Assembly (NCBI GenBank): GCA_025642065.1
Contig: JAODUP010000927.1
Coordinates: 18,501-82,500 of the forward strand
Source of the DNA: Paralvinella palmiformis
Lineage: Eukaryota > Annelida > Polychaeta > Terebellida > Alvinellidae
Direction: 5' to 3'
DNA: 64,000 bases
Under the pieces are notes generated by a model, which saw only the letters and a program-made list of their open reading frames with translations, was not told the DNA's origin and ran no database searches. The position numbers and the translations under genes were made by a program. Of the stretch, positions 1-12,004 are shown one piece after another (within the stretch, counting starts at the first letter, position 1; the number at the start of each line of letters is the position of its first letter).

Positions 1-152
1 GTTTCACTGGTGGATTACATGATCTGGGTCTAAAAGCTTGCCAAGAAGCCATAAGCTATGTTGACATTGAATGGTATCAGTAAGTCTTTCTATGAAATAT
101 TGATGAACCTCTCAAGAATCTATAACGAGGTTATTCTTCTCTTTGACATAAA

Positions 153-1284
<1,132 letters not shown>

Positions 1285-1800
1285 TTATAAAATAAGGCAT
1301 ATTAGGACTTATTCGTAGGAATATAGAAGCCGATATTTGCAAGACGTTAGTCCGAGCCCTTACACGTTTTTATTTGGACTAGGGAAGTGCATTGTTAAAT
1401 AACTGTGTTGCACGTATGGTGGCAGGCACTAGCTAAAGAGAACATAGAAAAAACAATTTTATTCCAGCTGCAATCACTTCCTGTACATGTTAAATCATCG
1501 AACAATATACTATTACGCATATTCAAAATACTGAGTAGAATAGCAGCATTATATCTGAGCGATCTTGCACACAAAGTTATATTCCAGCAAGTTTGCTACG
1601 ATGTGAGTCTTTCTAACTTTTGCATTTGTCAAACAGCCACACAGCAATGTAAAGAATTTTACAAGGATCTTAAAATTCAGTCATATAAATTATCCCATTT
1701 ATAAGGTCTACAAAGTATTATATTTGTGTATTTATGTATGAAATGTGTATTTACTATGTGTGCCAAAAGATAATTTAAGGTTGTTTGTAATCTAAACACC
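1285..1800 (+). mobile_element. Degenerate LINE fragment (RT C-terminus, CR1/L2-like)
   Basis: Translation in changing frames gives the C-terminal end of a non-LTR retrotransposon RT. A block at about 1,330-1,370 reads ADICKTLVRAL. It is followed by a frame at 1,405-1,704 with FQLQSLPVHVKS and AALYLSDLAHKV. These match the family pattern FQLHWLPVR...APLYLSDL seen more clearly in the copy at 34,530-35,165. Frame changes and stops mark it as dead. It is 5'-truncated and followed by a GAT-type microsatellite at 1,839-1,938. Confidence 0.75.
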
Positions 1801-1838
1801 TAAAAGAAAATCGGATCAATTAAGGTGCTATTTAAATC

Positions 1839-1938
1839 ATGATGATGACGATACTGATGACGCTGATGATGCTGATGATGCTGATGATGCTGATGATTAT
1901 TATTATTATCATCATCATCATCATCATCATCATCATCG
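1839..1938. repeat. Trinucleotide microsatellite (GATGCT/ATT/ATC)
   Basis: GATGAT(GCT) units pass into ATT and then ATC units. It lies about 40-140 bases downstream of the LINE remnant and may be its expanded 3' tail. Confidence 0.9.
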
Positions 1939-1939
1939 T

Positions 1940-2390
1940 GGTCATAAATACTATAACAACATCATGAGGATCCAATATCCAAAGCATATATGGGTTGCAA
2001 TACAGCGAAAAATCTATTTAGGATCAATAATATGGACAACAGATCTAAGAATCTTATTATACACAGATGACTGATTGACATAGCAAATTATTACGGCCTC
2101 ATTATATGACGTAAGCTTTGCCTGATATCGCTCCAAGTCACAAAAACACAACTACAATAACAAATAGCCTTAGACCATCTAATTGAGTGTAGCGTGCATG
2201 TTATGAAACGATATGAAGAGAGTACTGAATATCGGTATTTATTACTGGCACAAATGCTACAATAAACACGAAGGTCATAAGCAAATAAACTTGTTGGAGA
2301 AACCTGAAATCATGCAATTTAAAAGAAATAAATTCTATCTTGAATGAAATAATGCGATTATGCATTAATTATGCAATTCATTTTAAATGC
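1940..2390. other. Unannotated AT-rich DNA
   Basis: No gene, sustained frame or recognised repeat seen. Confidence 0.55.
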
Positions 2391-2549
2391 GTTCTAAGAA
2401 TACACCTGTTCAAGGTTGGTTTCACAGATAAATAATAGTTATGTTTTAAATCTGTTATTGGGTTTTTATTTGGGGTATTATTATATTATATATTATTTGT
2501 ACAACACCTTTGAATGGCTCCTGGTAGTAAGGGCGCTTTATTAAATATA

Positions 2550-2627
<78 letters not shown>

Positions 2628-2628
2628 G
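2390..2628 (+). mobile_element. L2-like LINE 3' end with (ATT)n tail
   Basis: It starts at the last RT codons (ACACCTGTTCAAGGTTGGTT, compare the HLFKV ending at 41,925). It continues through a 3' UTR ending GGGCGCTTTATTAAATATAC and runs into about 25 ATT units (2,551-2,628). The GCGCTTTATTAAAT-(ATT)n ending is the classical 3' end of L2/CR1-type LINEs. The same UTR recurs at 37,250-37,455, 41,940-42,120 and 53,720-53,900, and inverted at 3,480-3,690. Severely 5'-truncated. Confidence 0.85.
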
Positions 2629-2774
2629 TCGCACTATAATGTCCACAATACTGATATAAAATAAATTAAGGTGGACTCCTGTTTGCAAGAAATTAGTATA
2701 CGATATAACTGGATTAACTTACTATTTTGATGGTTTAAATCACAAATATATATTGTTTTGTTTCATTGATTTCT

Positions 2775-3480
2775 GAAAATTATTGCTATCGGTTGTCATA
2801 TTTGTAACTTCAAAGCAATAGAAATGGTCACATTCTAATGATAGAGTCAGCTTTGATGGCTTGCTAACAGCATACACTTTGCCATTTGCTGAATGGTCAA
2901 GTGGAAACTTAGACTATTAAGGCTGCACCATAAATAATGCTGTTTTCCTGTAGACTGTTCTAATATAAGTTACGTATACGATCGAGATGTCATGATCATA
3001 TAAAATAGAAACCTTAAATGTCATCCCGGAATGAAGAATTATTGTTTTTGAGAGCCCGAGTGACTAGTGTACCATTAGAGAATATAGGAAAATGCGAGTG
3101 AAGTCTGATTGGATTTGATAGACAACAATAGGGATACCTAAATTTAAACAGTTAAATGAAAAGAATCTGGAACAGAAACAATAAATCATTAATGTCACTT
3201 AACTTCAAACGATAATAGGTTTCAGGTATTAGCATGATACATTGCCTATGCTGTAATAATGTGACGAGAGTATGAATGATTGAAATAAGCATTGGAATAT
3301 TATATTATTAATAAACCACAATCAGACGTCGGAAAGAATTCCTGTTTGTTGCCACTGATTACCAAAGAAGGTGTTAGTATCAATGCGAATACCGAATCGG
3401 TGTCATTAATCTGACGTGATTTGTTACCTTAATAGGTTAATATCATGATTCGGATGTTTTCATCAGCTATTACGCCCTAT
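2775..3480. repeat. Arm 1 of a 706-bp inverted repeat (partner 53,928-54,633)
   Basis: The reverse complement matches 53,928-54,633 over the same 706-bp length without a gap. I count about 16 mismatches (about 97.7% identity), 14 of them in the first 300 bases from 2,775. The inner part is nearly identical. Homology ends abruptly at 2,775. On the other side it passes into a GAT/AAT microsatellite and then an inverted L2-like LINE tail. It contains no open frame. Part of it resembles the core module of the tandem units. Confidence 0.93.
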
Positions 3481-3508
3481 GATGATGATGATGATGATGT
3501 TGATGTTG

Positions 3509-3573
<65 letters not shown>
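3481..3573. repeat. Microsatellite (GAT)n(AAT)n
   Basis: About 8 GAT/GTT units followed by about 20 AAT units. On the minus strand this is the (ATT)n tail of the adjoining LINE. Confidence 0.95.
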
Positions 3574-3574
<1 letters not shown>

Positions 3575-3690
3575 TCTATTTAATAAAGCACCCTTACTAG
3601 CAGTAGTCACTCAAAAACGCCGCACAGCGATATCCCAAATAATATGTCCGTAAAAACTCTATAACATATTTAAATGATAAACAAAGGCAT
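3574..3690 (-). mobile_element. L2-like LINE 3' UTR, minus strand
   Basis: The reverse complement carries the family 3' signature (ACTGCTAGTAAGGGTGCTTT, then ATTAAATAGACATT and ATT units). It is roughly three quarters identical to the tail at 53,800-53,870, far less than the 97.7% of the neighbouring inverted-repeat arm. Confidence 0.8.
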
Positions 3691-3985
3691 GGACCACAAT
3701 AACAATAACTAAATATAATCAATTTATGCTAATGTGAATTAATTATATATTATATCATATGTAATATATACGACGATAATGGACTAACTGCGCCAACACA
3801 TCTGTCAAGGGACACTGTATCATATGTAAAGTGGATATTACGAAGCGATATATGTCGAACAGTGAATAACCACATTTGTTACTGCAAAAAGTGTTATATT
3901 ATCTCAAAGCTGCAAATAAATTTGTTGTCAAAATGTTGTGTTTAATTTTAAGCAGAAAATCAGTTGCTTCAACAATTCAGAAATA
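3691..3985 (-). repeat. Inverted relic of the A/B/C tandem unit
   Basis: The reverse complement contains AACAAATGTGGTTATTCACT and then a CACTTTACA block, preceded by TTTATTTGCAGC. This matches the ordered block at about 24,735-24,825 (unit A), 34,085-34,165 (B) and 47,220-47,325 (C). It is therefore a minus-strand relic of the long tandem unit, interrupted by the LINE tail and next to inverted-repeat arm 1. Confidence 0.6.
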
Positions 3986-3995
3986 AAGCAAAATG

Positions 3996-3999
<4 letters not shown>

Positions 4000-4082
<83 letters not shown>
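4000..4082. repeat. (TA)n microsatellite
   Basis: About 41 uninterrupted TA units. Confidence 0.98.
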
Positions 4083-4085
<3 letters not shown>

Positions 4086-5526
4086 GTAGACTGATTAGGA
4101 ATTAATATCAGCACTGATTAAAGTATGGAAGTTAGGCTTCTCATGAAGCATAGATATAAAGCCACTCTATTAACTGGGGTATGTTTTTGGACTGTTAACA
4201 ATGTTATGACTGATTTCACTAGCAATCCTATTTTGAACGAGTACTCGCTCTACAGTGAAAAATGTATTATGCCCACCATAGCGAAATATTCTAATAAGGA
4301 TACAGCTTTAGAGAGAATAAGAAGATCATATAGATAGTAATCATACAGACGCTCTGTCGAGCCTTGATGACTCAGAATAACAGAATTTAGTAAATGAGAT
4401 AGAATATAAAACATTAGGCTCAGCATTAGTCCAAGTAAAGCATATTACCTAACATACAGCCTAACATCATTAAAGTAAGAGAGCTATAATAAACGGGACG
4501 AACAGCAGCACCGAATATTAAGTTTAACATAGAGCACGGCTAATCGCAAAGCTAAGACGCAATCACTAAAGCAGTCAAGAGGACATTATCTGGTAGAGAA
4601 ATAACACAAGTAGATTGGACGTTCATATCAACATCATGGAGTTTCTATACAATTATTATCACGATTAACTACGATCACACAAGTGAGCCACTGGGGCGAA
4701 CCTTCCGGGCACAGTTTAACAACGATAGGAAACAGTCCAATTTATGATTCCTGGTTTTAGGCGGATACGATTTGGGTTAAATCTCTACTAATTGGAGATC
4801 GTGACATTAGATTCCGTTTCTATTAATTTTAATGATGTTATTTTTTTGGTAGTATTCAATCAGACTGTGAATACTCCATAATATATCATAACAGACACCA
4901 TTAGTTCACTTAATCTTGTTTTTATTTGTTTTTCCGTAAAACCTCCATTAAACACGTTTTATCCAACTGCAGCATTAAAGAAGGTAAATATGTTGGTATT
5001 TTGAAAATATTAGTTTTCATAAGGTTATAAATATAGTTTTCATTCAGAACTTATTATGTACACATCACAACTGCTTAACACAGAGAATGGTACGGTAATT
5101 ACATAAAGAAAGTTTATAATTATTTAAAAAATTAGAGTTTGTTATATTTGTACAGATTAATACCTCAGCGAAGGAAACCAAAATTTCCATATTTATAAGT
5201 ATTTATCTATTTACAGTGCGAATTAACCATCCGATAATTTTGCAGAACATTCTATTCTAGCGATGAATGTGCACATTTTGATATTACTCACAAGTTCGAA
5301 AATAGCTTCTTGTAGAGCTATTATATTATTGTCATAGTTATGTATGTAGAGAGTTGTTGGCAGACAATCATTAAATTTTGAATGATAGAGTAAATTTGGG
5401 CTGATTATTTTGTCATTGGTTGCTTGATTGGCTTGGGATCGATTGAACCCATATCTGGAACTTATGGGTAATGGAGAAGTATTTTACTTCTACAAGTATT
5501 TGTCGAAGTATATTATCCAGACTTTG

Positions 5527-5529
<3 letters not shown>
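4083..5529. other. Unannotated AT-rich DNA with one 70-codon frame
   Basis: The only frame of note is 4,125-4,337 on plus, 70 codons starting MEVRLLMKHRYK and ending ERIRRSYR. I recognise no domain, and a frame of this size is expected by chance at this base composition over 64 kb. Nothing else seen. Confidence 0.5.
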
Positions 5530-5597
<68 letters not shown>

Positions 5598-5644
5598 AAT
5601 AATAAGATAAATTATCACGGTGATATAACTGCTACTACTACTAT

Positions 5645-5676
<32 letters not shown>

Positions 5677-5690
5677 TTAATAATAATAAA
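5530..5690. repeat. Paired microsatellites (TA)n and (CTA)n
   Basis: About 31 TA units at 5,530-5,592, then a short AAT patch, then an interrupted CTA array at 5,630-5,690. Confidence 0.95.
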
Positions 5691-6854
5691 GCCATTTATT
5701 CTTGATAAACTATTCGCTATATTCAGCCACTCACATGTACGTGTTTTTATTACTTAAAATAAAGTACTACTACTATTATTATAACTACTACTTCTAAATA
5801 AATGACAATATAAGTAAATAAATACTTCTGAAACAGATGACGGCGTTTAGAGGTATCGTCTCAACCTAATAGTTAATAATAAATCTAACATGCTAAAGAC
5901 GTCTAAAAGGTGTATCTCTAACTTAGTGATTTCTATTGCGACAGATGTAAGTAATATGCATTTTGTCGTTAATGAATAGCAAATAACTCGCATTAGTGAA
6001 TACAATTCGACAGCACTGTGAAATAACGATAAACATTTAGTCAGAAAATTACAAATGAGCCCAATTCAGGTGATCACGCATTTATGACGTGAGCCTTAAA
6101 TATGGAATTTGGTCTTGGTCTTGTCATTGAAGAAGATCTACGTGAGATAGAGAAAACAATCCTTTTACTTAATACAAATGTGTCGTAGAAAACAGGTTTT
6201 CCCTTGTAACTAGGAGATTCGTATTCATATCGTTACTTCTGTTGCTTAAAGCCAGTAAGCATAAGCTGTCAACAGGAGGATTTTAATTGTCACATTGCAC
6301 AATCTCCAGACGGGACAATGACAATGTCCAGTCATCGTCTTGTTTGTCTTCGTCATCCCTATTATCGGCTATCAGTATATAACTAACTAGTTCCGGAAAA
6401 TTGGCTTTGACCTTGTCTCGATAGCGACCTTCGCGTTTTGGGATCGAGATGAAGACAATGGAACGATGTCATCCGTGTTGCAAACCTTTGTGTGTGTATT
6501 ATTTGAATACGCGACACAAGTGGCTCACGACGTTATCTAACTGTGCTATTGATGTCATGTAAAGAAGGCGAAAGGTTTATCGGAAAGGAGCATTCAAATC
6601 AAGATCAAGATTGATTTTATGATAATCGTATTTGACATACATTCACTTTCCGTCTAAGCCAATTTATATTCAATAACAATTTTAATATATAATAACCTTC
6701 AGCATTAGTTCCCAGCGCACAACTTGGTTTGGATAAAAACTAATGTTACGATGTCATCTGATCAAAGTAATCAGTATTACTTGATTTTCAGGACCTATCT
6801 ATGCTGCTGCACAAAGTTGAACATAATGTACAAAGTTGAAAAACATGTTAGGTT
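5691..6854. other. Unannotated AT-rich DNA
   Basis: No gene or recognisable repeat seen. The minus frame at 6,795-7,007 is a shadow of the plus-strand LINE that follows. Confidence 0.5.
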
Positions 6855-7800
6855 TATCAGATAAAGCACACGAACTGTTTCTTTGTTACTTGGAAGACCG
6901 CTCACAGAAAATGTCCGTTCATGGTATTTTGTCTGAAATTCTGTCATTGTTATTTCGTGTATTGCAAAGTTAAAATCTACGTTGTTTAGTTTTATCAACT
7001 TGTACACGTCCTTCTGGGATCATGCTGCAGCTGTATTGGGTTTAATATGATTTGTATGCCGATAACATAAAATCTATATATAATTGGATCGTAAGAATTA
7101 ATTACATTTATTCTAATCCTTGAATAACATAGAACATTACACTGCTGATATTAGACTATGGATGACATAGTCTTCTAACATTAAATGATGATAAAACAAA
7201 ACTATCTATTTAGCTCTACCAAGTTATGTTAAATCCATAATAATACTGGGTTATTTAAAGATATGTCGATTGGTATCCCATTCTGCTTAGTACCAACTTA
7301 AGAACATTGATTGTCTAAAAGCATTCTAAATAAAATAAGCGCTTGTTACGGTGGTCGATGCCATTGTTAAAACTTTGTTTCATCTCGCATAGACTGTTGT
7401 AACTCCCATTTTAAGTGGAAAATCAGATTATATCATCAATCACCTTCAGTAATTTCAGAATGGTGCAGCTCGCCTAGTGATAAATACTCGAAAATATGAA
7501 CATATCATAACAATTCCTTATAAACTCTTTTGGCTACCTATTCGAAAGCATATCCATGTCAAACGTGTAGTAACACATTATTAATCTATTAATGACTTGG
7601 CATCTGAATATCTGTGTGAACTTGTCTCAATTAGAAAGTTATATCGAAAACCTATCAGTCAGATACACCTTTTCCAGGTACACATATCCCGCGGGCCTCA
7701 TGCTATATGGCGGTTGTGCCTTTCATGTCGCAGTCTGCACATTGTGGAACATGTTGCCGATGCAGATTAGAAATGCTTCGTCTCTTATTGTTATTATCGT
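6855..7800 (+). mobile_element. L2-like LINE remnant, RT domain
   Basis: RT motifs occur in order on the plus strand, in shifting frames. CYLEDRSQKMSVHGILSE at about 6,885 matches the SYLSxRSQxVxVNGxLSD block. Near 6,999-7,060, YTS is followed by LYADN, the relic of the catalytic YADD box. NDDKTK follows at about 7,185, then the SRIDYCNS-like stretch at about 7,380. The C-terminal box CAFHVAVCTLWNMLPMQIRN at about 7,718-7,780 matches the family CAFSVAAPTLWNKLPADIRN. Stops and indels show it is dead. It ends where a GA array begins and lacks the usual ATT tail. Confidence 0.85.
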
Positions 7801-7806
7801 TGATGA

Positions 7807-7880
7807 AGAGAGAGATAGAGAGAGAGAGGGGGAAAGAGAGAGGGAGAGAGAGAGAGGGAGAGAGAGGGGGGGGGGGGGGA
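7807..7880. repeat. (GA)n array ending in a G14 run
   Basis: An interrupted GA purine tract ends in 14 consecutive G (7,866-7,879). It replaces the expected 3' end of the preceding LINE. Confidence 0.95.
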
Positions 7881-8339
7881 AGCGTACCGCGGCGTAATTA
7901 AAACTTCATGATCCATGAAATTCAGGGCTTTTAGAAAATCACAAAGATTAGCAGTAGCTCTCATTCAATTCCGCGTTGTAAGTTTTATAGTTATCTCCAA
8001 ATCTGAACAATTCTGGTCTTTATTTCGATATAATTCATGATTTCATTATATCATAGCCTAATTATCTTCCTTTGGCAGCAAGTATATTCATTTAACAGGT
8101 TCCATTTTGTAACCCGTGAGAGATTATTATTGAATTTAGTCAATTGGATGAAGACAATAGAATGTTTTAATTAATCACCGTCAACTCTTTTTGCCTTTTG
8201 ATATGACAAAAAGCACCCAGTGGTATAAGTTAGAACAAAAATGTACCGATTTCAACCAATTCCAAGCAAGCCCAGACAATCCTCTATCAGCTCATAATAT
8301 GCATTTAGTAAAGAGTTCTTACTAGTGAACAATCGCCCT
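7881..8339. other. Unannotated AT-rich DNA
   Basis: Lies between two LINE remnants of opposite orientation. No gene or clear repeat is visible. The lower part of the minus frame 8,252-8,434 has no resemblance to the LINE end. Confidence 0.5.
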
Positions 8340-9200
8340 AAAATACTTGAACTGTACCATTTATACATCCAATAATATCTCACTGGATAACCTTCTATAT
8401 GACATTCTACCGGACTCGGGTAGTCAGGTTCCATGCCACTGATAAATAAATAAGTTATTAGTGAACTCTTGAAACAGATACATTATATAACCAGCAGCCA
8501 ATATAAGGTTTGAAGAATTGGTGTGATATGATCATATATTCGTGTTTTATCACCATGAAAGTTGACCCATTCTGAATTCGTTAAAGGTCATTGAGGTCAT
8601 AGATATGCGACATCCACTAATAGGGACCTACCATAATCTACACGAAACGCAACAAGTATGTACTCCACTGTTACAAATGCTTCTTGGGTTAAGAATGGTT
8701 TTAGACAGTGGATGGTCTTAATATGGTATTAGGCCTCTCGGAATACCGACGTGATAAGTTCATTCATATTAATACATTTGGCACCGATATCACGTAGTCT
8801 TGTTCTGACCGATCAGGGATAACTGAATATTGATTATTGTGTAGCGTTAGTATTGTTAGAGATTTGACGGCATGTGGTGAAGTGAAACAGATAGTATGTG
8901 CTTTATCATTATTTAGCTGAAGTAAAAGCTTCGCTTCATTCTCAAGATTGAGCAGTGAATACGTACGTGCTTCATCAGCATACGAGCCATATTTAAGGCA
9001 ACGTCGCTGTACAATAATCTTAACTGTGGTGTATACGTTATGAGAACCACATGGTCATGAACTGATTCCTGTGGTGTATGATATAGCAACGACAGAACAT
9101 CAGTTAAAATATCATGAACGTAACACTCGCTGAATAGGTTTTTCTGAATGAGACTGAAACTATTGAAGTAATTTACATGATAAGCGAAACATGTTTTTTT
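8340..9200 (-). mobile_element. L2-like LINE remnant on minus, RT with YADE
   Basis: Reading the minus strand, RT motifs occur in order. VHDILTDVLSLLYHTPQES corresponds to the family VNGxLSDxxxLxxGVPQGS. It is followed by VVLITYT. After a frameshift near 9,030 comes KYGSYADEARTYSLL, the catalytic YADD box with the second Asp changed to Glu, then LNNDKAHT and FTSPHAVKSL. Further on (8,480-8,690) the DNA matches the 36,780-36,960 and 41,460-41,650 copies, including the HITPILQxLxWL region. It sits tail-to-tail with the plus-strand copy at 6,855-7,800. Confidence 0.85.
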
Positions 9201-9629
9201 TTTTAACATAGAGAAAGGTACATTACTGGCATATCTATTACATATAGCAGATTTGTGGAGAAAAACGAACAATAATGGCCTACTGTGATTATTTGATAAT
9301 ATACCTTCGCTTTCTACTGGAATGACATATATGAATATAAGTAGACTATATTTTTTCCATTTATTGAATATATATTTGTCTAGACGGTGATATCTGCTGT
9401 TTCTATAATGTTGGATAAATATTACTAATTTGAAAAAATTTCCATTTATTTTAATAATTACGGTAAAATATGTTTTATAAATTGCTTTACCACGACACAT
9501 TACATGAATCGTGCCCCCCCCCCAAGAAATTGATTTATTAACTATATTTTTATCTGGGCTAATCAAGACACCCTGACGCTCCTTCAAATGCCCTGCAGAC
9601 ATACGGTCAGCTGCATAAAACCATTTCAA
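8913..9629 (-). pseudogene. 238-codon frame overlapping the dead LINE RT
   Basis: This is the longest frame in the window not made of simple repeats. Its C-terminal third covers the RT block CYVHDILTDV...TPQES described for 8,340-9,200. It then leaves the RT frame, because the true continuation (YADEARTY) is in another frame spanning 8,764-9,054. The N-terminal two thirds (9,200-9,629) start MKWFYAADRMSAGHLKERQG and have no motif I recognise. They include a run of nine C on the plus strand (GGG codons). It could be further LINE sequence too decayed to recognise, or chance. I infer a retrotransposon pseudogene and not a host gene. Confidence 0.55.
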
Positions 9630-10599
9630 GAACCTCTCAGTAATTGTCTTTTATCAGTTTCTGTAAGATGTTGAAGTTTATTTCTTATAGACAAGCAGGA
9701 ATCTTCTAACGATGTTACAACCTTTCATATCAGAGGTAAATGCATTATGTATATTTAGTATCTTTTGATAAGATCTACTATGTGACCACATCTTAGTGTG
9801 TTCGTGCATATGCTGCCTGAATATTTTCGATTTCAAATTATTGGCCAGGGTTCAGTATCATTATCTATCTGGCAATCCAAATGTGTATTAAAATGATCCC
9901 AGACCGATAAGGTTAAAAACGCCGAAAATTATCTGAATCAATCTGCAGCTTTCACAATATTGATTTTAATTTGGTTTTATCGATGGGTCACAGCAAAACA
10001 AATTCTTATTCCTTAAGATTTAAAAGTCTAGTTAATCAATATTCAATTTTGTTTGTCACTTAAGAAATACATTGTTTTTTTTCTGTCGTGCTATAAAATA
10101 CACAAGTAATAAGTTAAAGCAAATGGCTTAATAGCAATATCTAGTAAACAAGAAATCAACCACTTTTTAAATCTTCGAAAATTAATTTTCTTTTTCATTT
10201 TTGAATTAATCATGCAACTGGTTTTCTGTTTCGTATTAAACAAATTTTGACCTATTACTGGTATCATATATTTAATATTTATTGACCCCTCGAGCATTAT
10301 TACACCAAGAAAACCTCATCATTACATAACTAACTGATATTACTAAACTTCTATAGGGTTAGTTATTTCATCCGATATCAGATTTGTATCAGGTTTGTTT
10401 CCGGGAATTTAGTCGACTTCTATCTGGCATCGCCTCTTATTATTAGTAACGACTTCCTTAATATAAAATAATGTATCGTTGCAATAACGAATGCGGATAT
10501 TTACTACGCACCAATAATTATTCATTATATGCAGTGAATGGAAGACAAGTGTGCTTACATTACATATGGATGTTAGTGTCACAATGACATCCCACGATA
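9630..10599. other. Unannotated AT-rich DNA
   Basis: No gene seen. The minus frame at 10,091-10,297 (68 codons) has no recognisable motif. Confidence 0.5.
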
Positions 10600-11575
10600 T
10601 ATTGTCTACATTTCTGATTCTAAGGAAATATCTCGCTATGTTGTCCACATTACTTACTCTAAGGAAATATCTCGCTATATTGTCCACATTACTTGCTCTA
10701 AGGAAATATCTCGCTATATTGTCCACATTACTTGCTCTAAGGAAATATCTCGCTATGTTGTCCACATTACTTGCTCTAAGGAAATATCTCGCTATATTGT
10801 CCACATTACTTGCTCTAAGGAAATATCTCGCCATGTTGTCCACATTACTTGCTCTAAGGAAATATCTCGCTATATTGTCCACATTACTTGCTCTAAGGAA
10901 ATATCTCGCCATATTGTCCACATTACTTGCTCTAAGGAAATATCTCGCTATATTGTCCACATTACTTGCTCTAAGGAAATATCTCGCTATATTGTCCACA
11001 TTACTTGCTCTAAGGAAATATCTCGCTATATTGTCCACATTACTTGCTCTAAGGAAATATCTCGCTATATTGTCCACATTACTTGCTCTAAGGAAATATC
11101 TCGCTATGTTGTCCACATTACTTGCTCTAAGGAAATATCTCGCTATGTTGTCCACATTACTTGCTCTAAGGAAATATCTCGCCATGTTGTCCACATTACT
11201 TGCTCTAAGGAAATATCTCGCTATATTGTCCACATTACTTGCTCTAAGGAAATATCTCGCCATGTTGTCCACATTACTTGCTCTAAGGAAATATCTCGCT
11301 ATATTGTCCACATTACTTGCTCTAAGGAAATATCTCGCCTATGTTGTCCACATTACTTGCTCTAAGGAAATATCTCGCTATGTTGTCCACATTACTTGCT
11401 CTAAGGAAATATCTCGCCATGTTGTCCACATTACTTGCTCTAAGGAAATATCTCGCTATGTTGTCCACATTACTTGTTCCAAGGAAATATCTCGCTATGT
11501 TGTCCACATTACTTGCTCTAAGGAAATATCTCGCTACGTTGTCCACATTACTTGTTCCAAAGAAATATCTCGCTA
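10600..11575. repeat. 39-bp minisatellite, 25 units
   Basis: A unit of 39 bases (TTGTCCACATTACTTGCTCT then AAGGAAATATCTCGCTATR) is repeated 25 times head to tail. Inner units differ mainly at two sites (C/T and A/G in the YATR end). The first two and last four units carry extra changes (for example TTTCTGATTC, CTTGTTCC). One extra C near 11,338 shifts the phase between units 19 and 20. Because 39 is divisible by 3, three of the six frames stay open: MLSTLLALRKYLA and YVVHITCSKEISR on plus, VDNIARYFLRASN on minus. These long frames (10,551-11,729 plus, 10,409-11,311 and 11,322-11,546 minus) are most simply repeat products. Confidence 0.97.
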
Positions 11576-11930
11576 TGTAGAAGCCGACCTGTTCTCTGAC
11601 TGTTCGCTGCCCGAAGATAATGATTGTCCTTTAGTATCCATCCCATCATCACGCCAACCGACTGATATTAATTTATGGCATGCATCGACAACGTTAACTA
11701 AATATAGTGATACCATCACGGTGTTATAGCGGTCTGGGTTATTTATCAAGCTGCCATCCGAAAGCTATTTACTCACTGAATACTTCCTCTCTAAAATGAG
11801 GATGAAACTGGACTAGAAAGTCCTCAAACAAATCAATCTTCCTTTCCATGCTGGCTCTTAGTTTTGCAAATTTATTTCATTTATTTTTGTAGCTTTAATA
11901 GTTTTGAATTTGCGTAGTGAGGTGGAATCT

Positions 11931-11934
<4 letters not shown>
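11576..11934. other. Flank of the minisatellite
   Basis: The plus frame that runs through the array continues to 11,729 with a non-repetitive tail (EADLFSDCSLPEDNDCPLVS and further to DTITVL). It is less AT-biased than its surroundings but I recognise no domain. The rest shows nothing. Confidence 0.4.

Positions 11935-12000
<66 letters not shown>
11935..12000. repeat. (TA)n microsatellite
   Basis: Two TA runs separated by a one-base slip. Confidence 0.97.

Positions 12001-12004
<4 letters not shown>

Noticed and set aside
2551..2628. Independent ATT microsatellite
   Set aside because: It directly follows the L2-like 3' UTR ending, as in the other tailed copies, so it is the LINE tail and not a separate locus.
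10600..11575. CRISPR-like array
   Set aside because: There are no unique spacers. The whole 39-bp unit repeats head to tail, and the setting is eukaryotic.
10551..11729. 392-codon plus frame and 300-codon minus frame as repeat proteins
   Set aside because: Both arise because the 39-bp unit is a multiple of three without stops in three frames. The plus frame even changes repeat phase after a one-base insertion, so there is no sign of selection on a protein.
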